Shown here: positions 1 to 5,269 of the stretch, piece after piece
Position numbering within the stretch: the stretch's first letter is position 1
Layout: the number at the start of each line of letters is the position of its first letter
Source of the DNA: Bacteroidota bacterium
Lineage (GTDB): Bacteria > Bacteroidota > Bacteroidia > Bacteroidales > Porphyromonadaceae
Length of the DNA stretch: 5,269 nt
Direction: 5' to 3'
Assembly: GCA_023395395.1 (NCBI GenBank)
Contig: JAEWZH010000002.1
Span: 1-5,269 of the forward strand
The notes under the pieces: generated by a model
Told to the model about the DNA's origin: nothing
The model's database searches: none
The model's input: the letters and a program-made list of their open reading frames with translations, nothing else
Made by a program: the position numbers and the translations under genes

Positions 1-23
1 CACCTGCTCCTAAGCGATGGTTT

Positions 24-63
24 TGCAAAGATACAAACGATTTCTCATTTGACCAAATCCCCA
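24..63 (-). repeat. 40-bp promoter-bearing direct repeat, copy 2
   Basis: This 40-bp segment matches 161-200 at 35 of 40 positions in the same orientation, 137 bp away. It spans the whole promoter from the -33 box to just past the -7 box. The identical core includes ATTTGACCAAAT and TGCAAAG. Duplication of a complete promoter fits a tandem-promoter arrangement. Confidence 0.8.
26..57 (-). promoter_or_regulatory. Bacteroidota-type promoter, third of a leftward tandem set
   Basis: On the minus strand a TTTG (-33 box, plus 54-57) is followed after 20 bp by TATCTTTG (-7 box, plus 26-33). This matches the Bacteroidota primary sigma factor consensus TTTG-N19..21-TAnnTTTG. Transcription would start near position 20 and leave the window to the left, so the target gene is not visible. 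The -33 box sits inside an ATTTG-AC-CAAAT inverted repeat (47-58), which is also found at the middle promoter and could be an operator. Confidence 0.7.
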
Positions 64-160
64 AGAAGAAATCTTCAAGAAAATCCCGAAAACCACCTTA
101 AGGCACCCCTAGCGGCAGCCGGACAGACTCTATCAAGAACCTCCGTTTTTCGGTTGCGGA

Positions 161-200
161 TGCAAAGGTACAAACAATATTTCATTTGACCAAATACCCA
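161..200 (-). repeat. 40-bp promoter-bearing direct repeat, copy 1
   Basis: This is the partner of the repeat at 24-63, with five mismatches in 40 bp. Similarity also reaches into the transcribed parts: on the minus strand both units contain a GTCCGG...GCCGCT stretch (around 216-229 upstream of this copy and around 110-123 upstream of the other). The duplicated unit may therefore be larger than the promoter alone. Confidence 0.8.
163..194 (-). promoter_or_regulatory. Bacteroidota-type promoter, second of a leftward tandem set
   Basis: The minus strand reads TTTG (plus 191-194), a 20-bp spacer, then TACCTTTG (plus 163-170), a full match to the Bacteroidota consensus. The initial transcript would be GC-rich and carries a short CCG-AAAAA-CGG stem-loop. 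The promoter is embedded in the 40-bp direct repeat shared with the promoter at 26-57, so the two probably arose by duplication. No credible coding sequence lies between it and the window edge. Confidence 0.7.
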
Positions 201-278
201 GCAAACTTTTTCTCAAGCGGCGACCCGGACAACGCTCCGCTGAGCCCCTAGGCAACACCTTTCCCTCTTTTGCGAGTG

Positions 279-309
279 CAAAGATAGAAACTTTTTTCAA
301 CAAAACAAA
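279..309 (-). promoter_or_regulatory. Bacteroidota-type promoter, first of a leftward tandem set
   Basis: The minus strand carries TTTG (plus 306-309), a 19-bp spacer and TATCTTTG (plus 279-286), again matching the phylum consensus. A second TTTG at plus 301-304 leaves only 14 bp and is less likely to be the -33 box. Unlike the two promoters further left, this one lacks the ATTTG-AC-CAAAT inverted repeat. Its transcript would cover a GC-rich stretch with a possible stem (212-220 with 237-244). Confidence 0.65.
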
Positions 310-497
310 ATATCCCAAACAAATTCCCCTAACAAAACAACACAACCAACTCAAAACCAATCGAAAATTCTTTCTCAAAAAAATCTTCTCAATAATCTAC
401 AATGCCTCCTCTCACACCTAAAATGTCCATCGTCTACGCCTCATTTTCTGTCTCCATATATAAAAATGACATTCCCAGACAAACAGCAATAAAGATA
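310..497. other. AT-rich intergenic stretch without a recognisable gene
   Basis: The region between the outermost tandem promoter and the lut operon terminator is rich in A and C runs on the plus strand. I see no open frame with protein-like composition, no tRNA-like fold and no repeat. It appears to be a spacer separating the end of the lactate operon from the next leftward transcription unit. Confidence 0.5.
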
Positions 498-523
498 AAG
501 GGGGTAGTTTGTACCACCCCCTT
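498..523 (-). terminator. Intrinsic terminator of the lutABC-lctP operon
   Basis: AAGGGGGT (498-505) pairs with ACCCCCTT (516-523) to give an 8-bp stem with a 10-nt loop, and the loop contains a possible inner GGTA/TACC pairing. Read leftwards, the stem is followed by the U-rich stretch TTTATCTTTATT. It lies about 45 bp past the lctP stop codon, as expected for the operon's rho-independent terminator. Confidence 0.8.
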
Positions 524-566
524 CATTAATAGAGACGAACCTTAGTCCGCAGGTATAGTGATTGCC

Positions 567-2123
567 TTAGATAATGCCAACGGAGAAGTAAACCATCAGA
601 CCTGCCAGTATGATGTAGCCGATAGCATAAGGAAGTGCCGAAGCCAGTATCTTGCCGTCTTCGCCCTCCATATTACAAGCTGCGGTAGCGATAGCGATAC
701 TCTGAGGGGAGATAATCTTACCTCCAGTAGCTCCGGCGGTATTTGCTGCCACTAGCCAATTGTGGTCCGGATAAGCAATCTGAGTAGACACATTGGACTG
801 GAGCTTTCCAAATAGGATATTTGATGAGGTATCGCTACCTGTCACAAAGGTACCTATGGCACCAATCAGTGGTGCGAAGAGAGGATAGAGGCTGCCTGTC
901 GCTGCTGCCAGGGTCGCCGCAATCACCACAATCATACCTGCATAGCTCATCACTGAAGCGATGGAGACTAGGCTAAGGATGGTGATAATAGTCTTCCTGA
1001 GCCCCACTACTGTCTTCCCAAGTATCTGCATGAGTGTCTTGAAAGAGAGCCCTTGGATCAATCCTCCTATCACGCTACCGAGGAAGAGCATCAATCCTGC
1101 ATTGGAGAGCCAACCAAAAGTAAAGAACTTACCCTCTACATATATTGGCAGGTGCACTTGGCTCACGAGATGGCTCTTGAGGAAGGCGTTGATAGGTGGC
1201 ACTAGCGGCCCGCTCAATACGATAAATAGGAGGATAAAGAAGTAGACGCTCCACGCACGAAGATTTTCTTTCAGTGACGCCTTTTTGTCTTCCTCTCGCC
1301 TGCCGCCCTTAGTAAAGAGCTTTGCGTAAAGGATAATCACGAGGATGGCTGCCACACTTCCGAAGATTGCCGGGGTCTCTGCTCCGAGATAGCGAGCGGA
1401 GGCGAACTGCACTACGAGTGACACGATGCCCACGACCAGTGCAAGTATGATATTTTTGACCAGCGCCTTACTGCTTCTGTCTGTAAGGAATAGGATAATG
1501 AATGGCAGAATAATCATCAATGGTGAAAGCTGTAGCACCACCTTAGAAGAGATATCAAGGATGTCTTCGTGGGTAGCGACTCCTGTTGCTGCCACTTCGT
1601 TGGCCAGCGTAGTCACCGGCACACCGACTGCGCCAAACCCGGTGGGGACGCTATTGGCAATCAGCGATACTAGGGCGCTAAAACCTGGCTTAAATCCGAG
1701 AGACATCAGAATTGCAGCAGGTATCGCCACTGCGGTACCAAAGCCTGCCATCCCCTCGAGAAGCCCACCAAAGCCCCATGTCAGGAGGAGCACTGTGACA
1801 CCTTTATCATCGGAAAGGGAGGTAAACTGTCTCTTGAGTACCTCTATCTCGCCACTCTTGAGCAGGATATTGTAGCTATAGATGGCCATTAAGATGATAA
1901 TAAGGATGGGGAAGGTAGCTTTGAGAAGCCCCTCTACCACAGCCCACCATACGCCCCCTTGTGTATATGCTTCGGGGGCAAAGCCAAGCTGTTTGGGCAA
2001 GAACAATGCGATAAGCACCGTAACCACTAGTGTGATAAATGCGCTCTTGTGCCCGGGCATCTTGAAGCCCAGCATCAATACAAATAGCAGAATAATAGGG
2101 AGGATTGCAAATAATACGTCCAT
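567..2123 (-). CDS. lctP: L-lactate permease (LctP family)
   Basis: This is an inner-membrane transporter of the lactate permease family (TC 2.A.14), which imports L-lactate with a cation; family members can also carry D-lactate or glycolate. The 518-residue protein is almost entirely hydrophobic helices, starting with segments at about 3-20 and 27-43. It has conserved family motifs: GFGGLLEGMAGFGTAVAIPA (117-136), TGFGAVGVPVTTL (161-173), a TGSDTSSNILFGKLQ loop (428-442) and NTAGATGGKIISPQSIAIA (461-479). It is somewhat shorter than E. coli LldP (551 aa) but both ends look intact. It is last in the operon, 12 bp after lutC, with only a weak AAGG before the ATG. Context with lutABC supports lactate as substrate. 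No frameshift is seen. Confidence 0.95.
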   Translation of the reverse strand: MDVLFAILPIILLFVLMLGFKMPGHKSAFITLVVTVLIALFLPKQLGFAPEAYTQGGVWWAVVEGLLKATFPILIIILMAIYSYNILLKSGEIEVLKRQFTSLSDDKGVTVLLLTWGFGGLLEGMAGFGTAVAIPAAILMSLGFKPGFSALVSLIANSVPTGFGAVGVPVTTLANEVAATGVATHEDILDISSKVVLQLSPLMIILPFIILFLTDRSSKALVKNIILALVVGIVSLVVQFASARYLGAETPAIFGSVAAILVIILYAKLFTKGGRREEDKKASLKENLRAWSVYFFILLFIVLSGPLVPPINAFLKSHLVSQVHLPIYVEGKFFTFGWLSNAGLMLFLGSVIGGLIQGLSFKTLMQILGKTVVGLRKTIITILSLVSIASVMSYAGMIVVIAATLAAATGSLYPLFAPLIGAIGTFVTGSDTSSNILFGKLQSNVSTQIAYPDHNWLVAANTAGATGGKIISPQSIAIATAACNMEGEDGKILASALPYAIGYIILAGLMVYFSVGII

Positions 2124-2135
2124 ATACCTTATATA

Positions 2136-2720
2136 TTATATGAGTAAAACAATCGCTTCTTTTGCTCCATGGGCACCCTTTACAAGTGCCTGCTCAATAT
2201 CCGCAGTCTTGGACGGACCGGAGATAAAGCCACGGTACTCTGCTGGGTGCTCTGCTGGCACTCGCTTGTAGGCTTCGTGCATGGTATCCACTAGCTGAGT
2301 CTTATCGAGTAGTATCAGCATTGCTTCCGATATAAAGTAAATTGCCCGCTGGCGGTAGCTCTGCTCGTAGTAGACGGCACCATTTTCGCAGACGCCAAAC
2401 TGCCCCTTGATGACTACCAGATCCGTCCCATTGAGTTCAGCAGGAGTCCCTATCTCATCGGGATTAAATGTGGCCACACTCACTTCGGAGAGATTGCATG
2501 CTATACGTTGAGCCTCTGGGTAGAGTCGGCGGATGGCTTGGTCTATAGTCTCACCCTCTTGGAGTAGCTCCGCCCTGCCTCCTACGCCGGCAGAAATCTC
2601 TAGAAACTTCTGTAGTTTGTCGAGATAGGTGGTGTGCTCTATCTTGAGATCCGGCATGGGGTAGCGCTCATTCGTATTACGACGGAGACTATCCAGTATA
2701 TATTGTTTACTATTACTCAT
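2136..2720 (-). CDS. lutC: Lactate utilization protein C (LUD domain)
   Basis: This 194-residue soluble protein is the third component of the LutABC lactate-oxidising complex, which converts L-lactate to pyruvate in the cytoplasm. It consists of one LUD (formerly DUF162) domain. Diagnostic stretches are VVIKGQFGVCENGAVYYE (102-119) and the C-terminal signature GFISGPSKTADIEQALVKGA (164-183) followed by HGAKE, typical of LutC/YkgG proteins. The N-terminal helix SNSKQYILDSLRR also fits the family. LutC carries no iron-sulfur motif, so electrons presumably pass through LutA and LutB. The ATG lies 9 bp after the lutB stop codon and 12 bp separate its stop from lctP, so it is co-transcribed. The length is close to that of other LutC proteins, though the region before residue 80 is poorly conserved. 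The exact role of LutC within the complex is not known from sequence. Confidence 0.93.
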   Translation of the reverse strand: MSNSKQYILDSLRRNTNERYPMPDLKIEHTTYLDKLQKFLEISAGVGGRAELLQEGETIDQAIRRLYPEAQRIACNLSEVSVATFNPDEIGTPAELNGTDLVVIKGQFGVCENGAVYYEQSYRQRAIYFISEAMLILLDKTQLVDTMHEAYKRVPAEHPAEYRGFISGPSKTADIEQALVKGAHGAKEAIVLLI

Positions 2721-2729
2721 GATATAGAA

Positions 2730-4097
2730 TTATTTCTTGTGGTTTTGTTTCCACCAGTTATTAAACGACTGCTTCGCAAACTTTGGGAGCTCCCTCGACT
2801 CGCCCCAAGCATTGAGCTTATTATATAGGAGTGGGCGAGGTAGTTTATTGACAATCGGTGCCATGCGAAGCGCTGAATTGAATAGCGTAGGGCTCTTGAA
2901 TACAGGCGTCATCGTATTGATCATCAACTTCTTCTCCTTATTTGCCTCGCCAAGACCATCCAGCTTCTGTCTCCAGATGTAGATTTGCTCTCCGAGATCC
3001 ACTTTCACCGGACAGACAAAGGAGCAAGAGAGGCAGAGCGAGCAAGCGGAAACGTTGCCCGAATGGTCGTGCGCATCATGAAGCATTCCGAGGTTGATCC
3101 CAATCGGACCGGGGATGAAATAGCTATAGGAGTAGCCTCCACTGCGGCGATAGACCGGACAGGTATTCATACAGGCGCCACAACGGATACAATTGAGTAT
3201 CTTGCGGTGCTCTGGTTGAGCGAGAATCTCCGAGCGACCATTATCGACGAGGATAAAGTGTTGCTCTCCTCCCTCATGAGGTCTTCCGTAGTGTGCGGTA
3301 TAAGTGGTGCAAGGCTGTCCCGTGGCTGAACGAGCAAGCAGACGGGTAAATACCGCAAGGCTATCCAGATTTGGAATCAGCTTATCGATACCAAAGGCAG
3401 TGATATTGAGCTTTTGGCACGCCATCCCCATATCCGCATTCCCTTCGTTGGTACAGACCACTACCTCACCTGTCTCAGCGACAGCGAAGTTGCCTCCGGT
3501 CATCGCTGCGTCGGCATTGAGAAAATCCTGCCTCAGCGACTTACGTGCTTGATGGGTCAGATAGGTAGGGTCAGAATTGCCTTTCTCACTACCCAGTTTC
3601 TCCTCAAATAGCTTGCCTACTGCTTCCCTCTTGATATGGATTGCGGGCATTACTATGTGGCTTGGGTGAGCATCCATCAGCTGGAGGATACGCTCTCCGA
3701 GATCACTCTCTACCACATCTATTCCCTTGGAGATTAGATAGTCATTGAGCTCGCACTCCTCAGAGAGCATCGACTTACTCTTGACCATCTTCTTCACATT
3801 GTGCTTTGCCAGTATCTCATGGATTATTTGGCGATACTCTTCTGCATCCTTTGCGTAGTGTACGATGCACCCATTTGCTGTCGCTTTCTCCTCAAACTGT
3901 TCGATGAGCTCGGGAAGGTGGGAGGTGCTGTGCATCTTTATATCATGGGCGAGCTGGCGGAGCTGCTCCCACTCGGGGATGTCTTTGCTCAAACGGTCGC
4001 GTTTCTGTCGCACGAGCCAAAGCGTCTGATCGTGCCACTGCGCATTCTCTTTATTCTCTTGGAAGGCTTTGGCAGCCCTTGCGTGATGTGTACTCAT
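2730..4097 (-). CDS. lutB: Lactate utilization iron-sulfur protein LutB
   Basis: This is the central iron-sulfur subunit of the cytoplasmic LutABC L-lactate oxidation system, 455 residues and full length for the family. The N-terminus has the family's typical STHHARAAKAF start and a WHDQTLWLVRQKRD stretch (21-34). A LUD domain follows at about 65-290, with AAMTGGNFAVAETGEVVVCT (197-216) as its most recognisable part. Two 4Fe-4S binding motifs come next: C303-x2-C306-x2-C309-x3-C313-P and C352-x2-C355-x2-C358-x3-C362-P, all cysteines present. The tail (about 370-450) corresponds to the LutB C-terminal region. The start codon overlaps the lutA stop in an ATGA arrangement, which suggests translational coupling and fixes the start. 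The clusters would relay electrons from lactate to an acceptor, probably menaquinone; this last point is inference. No key residue is missing. Confidence 0.96.
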   Translation of the reverse strand: MSTHHARAAKAFQENKENAQWHDQTLWLVRQKRDRLSKDIPEWEQLRQLAHDIKMHSTSHLPELIEQFEEKATANGCIVHYAKDAEEYRQIIHEILAKHNVKKMVKSKSMLSEECELNDYLISKGIDVVESDLGERILQLMDAHPSHIVMPAIHIKREAVGKLFEEKLGSEKGNSDPTYLTHQARKSLRQDFLNADAAMTGGNFAVAETGEVVVCTNEGNADMGMACQKLNITAFGIDKLIPNLDSLAVFTRLLARSATGQPCTTYTAHYGRPHEGGEQHFILVDNGRSEILAQPEHRKILNCIRCGACMNTCPVYRRSGGYSYSYFIPGPIGINLGMLHDAHDHSGNVSACSLCLSCSFVCPVKVDLGEQIYIWRQKLDGLGEANKEKKLMINTMTPVFKSPTLFNSALRMAPIVNKLPRPLLYNKLNAWGESRELPKFAKQSFNNWWKQNHKK

Positions 4098-4855
4098 AAG
4101 TTAGCTGTGAGGATTTGTAAGAAATGAATCGTATTGATAGGTAGATGCTCTCGGTCAATCACACCCTGCATGTGCATGAGACAAGAACTGTCGGCTCCTG
4201 TTATGTATTCAGCTCCCGTCGACATATGGTCACGCACCTTGTCGTGTCCCATACAACCCGACACTTCGGGCTCTTCCACAGAGAAAAGTCCACCGAAGCC
4301 ACAGCACTCGTCGATTCGTTCCGGCTCCTTTACGGTGATACCATCTACTTTCTCTAGCAGAGCTCGCACCTTGTTGAAGTAAGGCACCGTCTGCTCTGAC
4401 GCAGAAGAGAGCCCTAGCTCACGTACACCATGGCAACTATTGTGCAGGCTTACAGTATGGGGAAATTTGCTGGCAAAGTGCTCAGGTTTGACAATGTCGT
4501 GTAGAAATTCGGCAATATCATATATATATTGCACCGAATGGCACTCGTGAGGCTCTTTCCCTAATATCTCGGGATGAAACTCACGTACAAAAGCGACACA
4601 GCTCGCCGATGGACCTACGATGTAGTCGTACTTCAAAAAAAGTTGTTCGAAGCGCTCAGCCAGAGGAAGAGATTTCTCCTCAAAACCACCATTTGCCATC
4701 GGCTGACCGCAACATGTCTGATTCAACGGGTAGTCCACGTCCAGATCCAACGACTTTAGCAGCTTGTAACACGCTATACCCACCTCTGGGTACACAGCAT
4801 TGATGTAACAGGGGATAAATAACCCTATCTTTTTCCCTTTCAATTCTCCATTCAT
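4094..4855 (-). CDS. lutA: Lactate utilization protein LutA (CCG-domain oxidoreductase subunit)
   Basis: LutA is the cysteine-rich subunit of the LutABC complex and is related to heterodisulfide reductase and glycolate oxidase CCG proteins. It has two CCG modules. The first comprises C16 (in GLFIPCY), C48-C49-G50 and GPSASC86; the second comprises NSC141H, C184-C185-GFGG and DSSC225LMH. Such modules bind unusual iron-sulfur clusters in homologues. The frame can be extended upstream to a TTG at 4861, but I prefer the ATG at 4853-4855 (253 residues). ATG is the commoner codon, and LutA proteins begin just before the IGLFIPCY strand, so the extra two residues add nothing. No Shine-Dalgarno sequence is visible with either start, as is usual in Bacteroidota. 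It is the first gene of the operon and overlaps lutB by 4 bp. CxxC appears as SxxC and SxxC-like forms in both modules, which seems normal for LutA. Confidence 0.93.
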   Translation of the reverse strand: MNGELKGKKIGLFIPCYINAVYPEVGIACYKLLKSLDLDVDYPLNQTCCGQPMANGGFEEKSLPLAERFEQLFLKYDYIVGPSASCVAFVREFHPEILGKEPHECHSVQYIYDIAEFLHDIVKPEHFASKFPHTVSLHNSCHGVRELGLSSASEQTVPYFNKVRALLEKVDGITVKEPERIDECCGFGGLFSVEEPEVSGCMGHDKVRDHMSTGAEYITGADSSCLMHMQGVIDREHLPINTIHFLQILTANL

Positions 4856-4878
4856 ATTCAATCTTGATGATTAGTTAA

Positions 4879-4911
4879 TTATCTTATCCGCGGTTGTTTC
4901 GATTTACCAAA
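4879..4911 (-). promoter_or_regulatory. Possible proximal promoter of the lut operon (weak)
   Basis: On the minus strand TTTG (plus 4908-4911) precedes TAAGATAA (plus 4879-4886) with a 21-bp spacer. The upstream box is perfect, but the -7 box keeps only the TA of TAnnTTTG with weak similarity beyond. Transcription from here would give a leader of about 20 nt before the lutA ATG. A CCGCGG palindrome (4888-4893) lies next to the -7 box and could bind a regulator. The distal promoter at 5143-5174 is a better match. Confidence 0.3.
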
Positions 4912-4964
4912 CGTAAATAAATTCTCTAAAATAACAATGAAAATGAAGAAAAACATGCTCAAAC

Positions 4965-5036
4965 CTATATTTTATCTCCACTGAGGGGGTCAAATAGCGG
5001 ATAACGGACTATTCTTGAGGGTGGGGTATAGGGCAT
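4965..5036 (-). CDS. Possible 23-codon leader ORF upstream of lutA
   Basis: A minus-strand ATG at 5034-5036 opens a 23-codon frame beginning MPYTPPSRIVRY and ending at a TAG (4965-4967). A GAGGAG sequence lies only 4 nt before the ATG, which is the best Shine-Dalgarno match in the window. That GAGGAG is the 3' arm of the leftmost palindrome of the 22-bp array, so folding of the hairpin would hide it. Rather basic and proline-rich, the peptide resembles nothing I recognise. Bacteroidota rarely rely on Shine-Dalgarno pairing and an ORF this short can arise by chance, so it is a hypothesis only. Confidence 0.25.
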   Translation of the reverse strand: MPYTPPSRIVRYPLFDPLSGDKI

Positions 5037-5040
5037 AAAT

Positions 5041-5122
5041 CTCCTCTATAGAGAAGAGACGGCTCCTCTATAGAGGAGTCGAGACAAATCTATAGAGGAG
5101 TTATCTCTCCTCTATAGAGGAG
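5041..5122. repeat. Array of four 16-bp palindromes at exact 22-bp period
   Basis: The 16-bp palindrome CTCCTCTATAGAGGAG occurs perfectly at 5063-5078 and 5107-5122, with one mismatch at 5041-5056 and with three mismatches, all in the left arm, at 5085-5100. Copy starts are 22 bp apart each time. The 6-bp spacers (agacgg, tcgaga, ttatct) differ, so the palindrome is what is conserved. Each copy can form a 6-bp stem with a TATA loop in RNA, or act as a dimer binding site in DNA, with all sites on about the same helix face. It lies between a leftward promoter (5143-5174) and lutA. It may be an operator array, a folded leader, or a copy of a dispersed tandem repeat. Confidence 0.85.
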
Positions 5123-5128
5123 TTTTTT
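5107..5128 (+). terminator. Hairpin followed by T run, possible plus-strand terminator
   Basis: The rightmost perfect palindrome (5107-5122) is followed directly by six T residues (5123-5128), giving the form of a rho-independent terminator for rightward transcription. The stem is only 6 bp with a TATA loop. No rightward gene lies before it, so it would act only on antisense transcripts. The T run may instead be part of the spacer of the leftward promoter region. Confidence 0.3.
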
Positions 5129-5142
5129 GTAAGTTTGTCATG

Positions 5143-5174
5143 CAAAGTTACTACAAAAAAGTGAAATGCGGAAA
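5143..5174 (-). promoter_or_regulatory. Bacteroidota-type promoter, probable distal promoter of the lut operon
   Basis: On the minus strand TTTC (plus 5171-5174, one mismatch to TTTG) is followed after exactly 20 bp by TAACTTTG (plus 5143-5150), a full TAnnTTTG match followed by CA as in the tandem promoters at the left end. Transcription would begin near 5136, pass through the palindrome array at once and reach the lutA start after about 280 nt. No other leftward gene start lies between, so the lut operon is the likely target. Confidence 0.5.
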
Positions 5175-5269
5175 GATATAGTGATAGAATTGAGTTACAA
5201 GGGTTTTGGTTGAAGTGGCGATAATCCGTGAAGCCATTACAATCCCTGCCGAAGCCAAATCCTGACGCC
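5175..5269. other. Right edge, no gene assigned
   Basis: Two minus-strand frames are open from the window edge, one to a stop at 5151-5153 and one to a stop at 5101-5103, and on the plus strand only very short frames exist. The more protein-like minus frame contains LASAGIVMASRIIATSTKT, which could be the end of a leftward gene, but its last codons overlap the promoter at 5143-5174. I cannot recognise a family, and composition alone does not decide between a gene tail and a dispersed repeat. Confidence 0.2.

Noticed and set aside
205..260. tRNA gene or tRNA remnant in the GC-rich leader
   Set aside because: A stem can be drawn, but no cloverleaf, T-loop (GTTCRA in the right place) or CCA end could be found on either strand.
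133..378. 81-codon minus-strand open frame
   Set aside because: It runs across two tandem promoters and the repeat, and its composition (many C, R, G residues with no domain) is that of a chance frame in regulatory DNA.
1426..1875. 149-codon plus-strand open frame opposite lctP
   Set aside because: It lies wholly antisense to the well-supported permease gene, is rich in S, P and T as expected from reading the complement of hydrophobic codons, and has no recognisable motif.
1882..2271. 129-codon plus-strand open frame across the lutC-lctP junction
   Set aside because: It is antisense to two strongly supported genes and has no family signature.
2985..3329. 114-codon plus-strand open frame opposite lutB
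   Set aside because: It is a shadow of lutB, including the complement of its cysteine motifs, with no signature of its own.
5041..5122. CRISPR array
   Set aside because: Repeats are 16 bp and spacers only 6 bp, far too short for CRISPR spacers, and no cas gene is present.

Overview
The window is one leftward (minus-strand) operon with a promoter-rich intergenic region at each end. Every confident gene belongs to L-lactate use. In transcription order they are lutA (ends 4094), lutB (2730-4097), lutC (2136-2720) and the L-lactate permease lctP (567-2123). Junctions are tight: a 4-bp ATGA overlap for lutA/lutB, 9 bp for lutB/lutC and 12 bp for lutC/lctP. A stem-loop with a U-rich tail at 498-523 closes the operon. 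LctP brings lactate in. LutA (two CCG cysteine-rich modules), LutB (LUD domain plus two 4Fe-4S motifs) and LutC (LUD domain) together oxidise it to pyruvate and pass the electrons on, probably to the quinone pool. No regulator, phage or transposase gene is present.

The organism is very probably a member of the Bacteroidota. Several sites match that phylum's unusual promoter (TTTG, about 20 bp, TAnnTTTG), none of the four main genes has a convincing Shine-Dalgarno sequence, and the intergenic DNA is much more AT-rich than the genes. The protein sequences and moderate GC suggest a Porphyromonas-like bacterium, but that genus call is inference.

Left flank (1-566): three tandem Bacteroidota-type promoters (279-309, 163-194, 26-57) all fire leftwards out of the window. 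Two lie in 40-bp near-identical direct repeats containing an ATTTG-AC-CAAAT inverted repeat. They probably drive a strongly expressed gene or stable RNA beyond position 1. The rest, 310-566, holds only the operon terminator.

Right flank (4856-5269): the most unusual part. Four copies of the 16-bp palindrome CTCCTCTATAGAGGAG lie at an exact 22-bp period (5041-5122), just downstream of a leftward Bacteroidota-like promoter (5143-5174). If that promoter drives the lut operon, the array falls in a leader of about 280 nt. The last palindrome half then supplies a GAGGAG ribosome-binding sequence for a possible 23-codon leader ORF (4965-5036). This suggests an operator array or an RNA switch in front of the lactate genes, but it is untested. 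Beyond 5175 no gene can be assigned.
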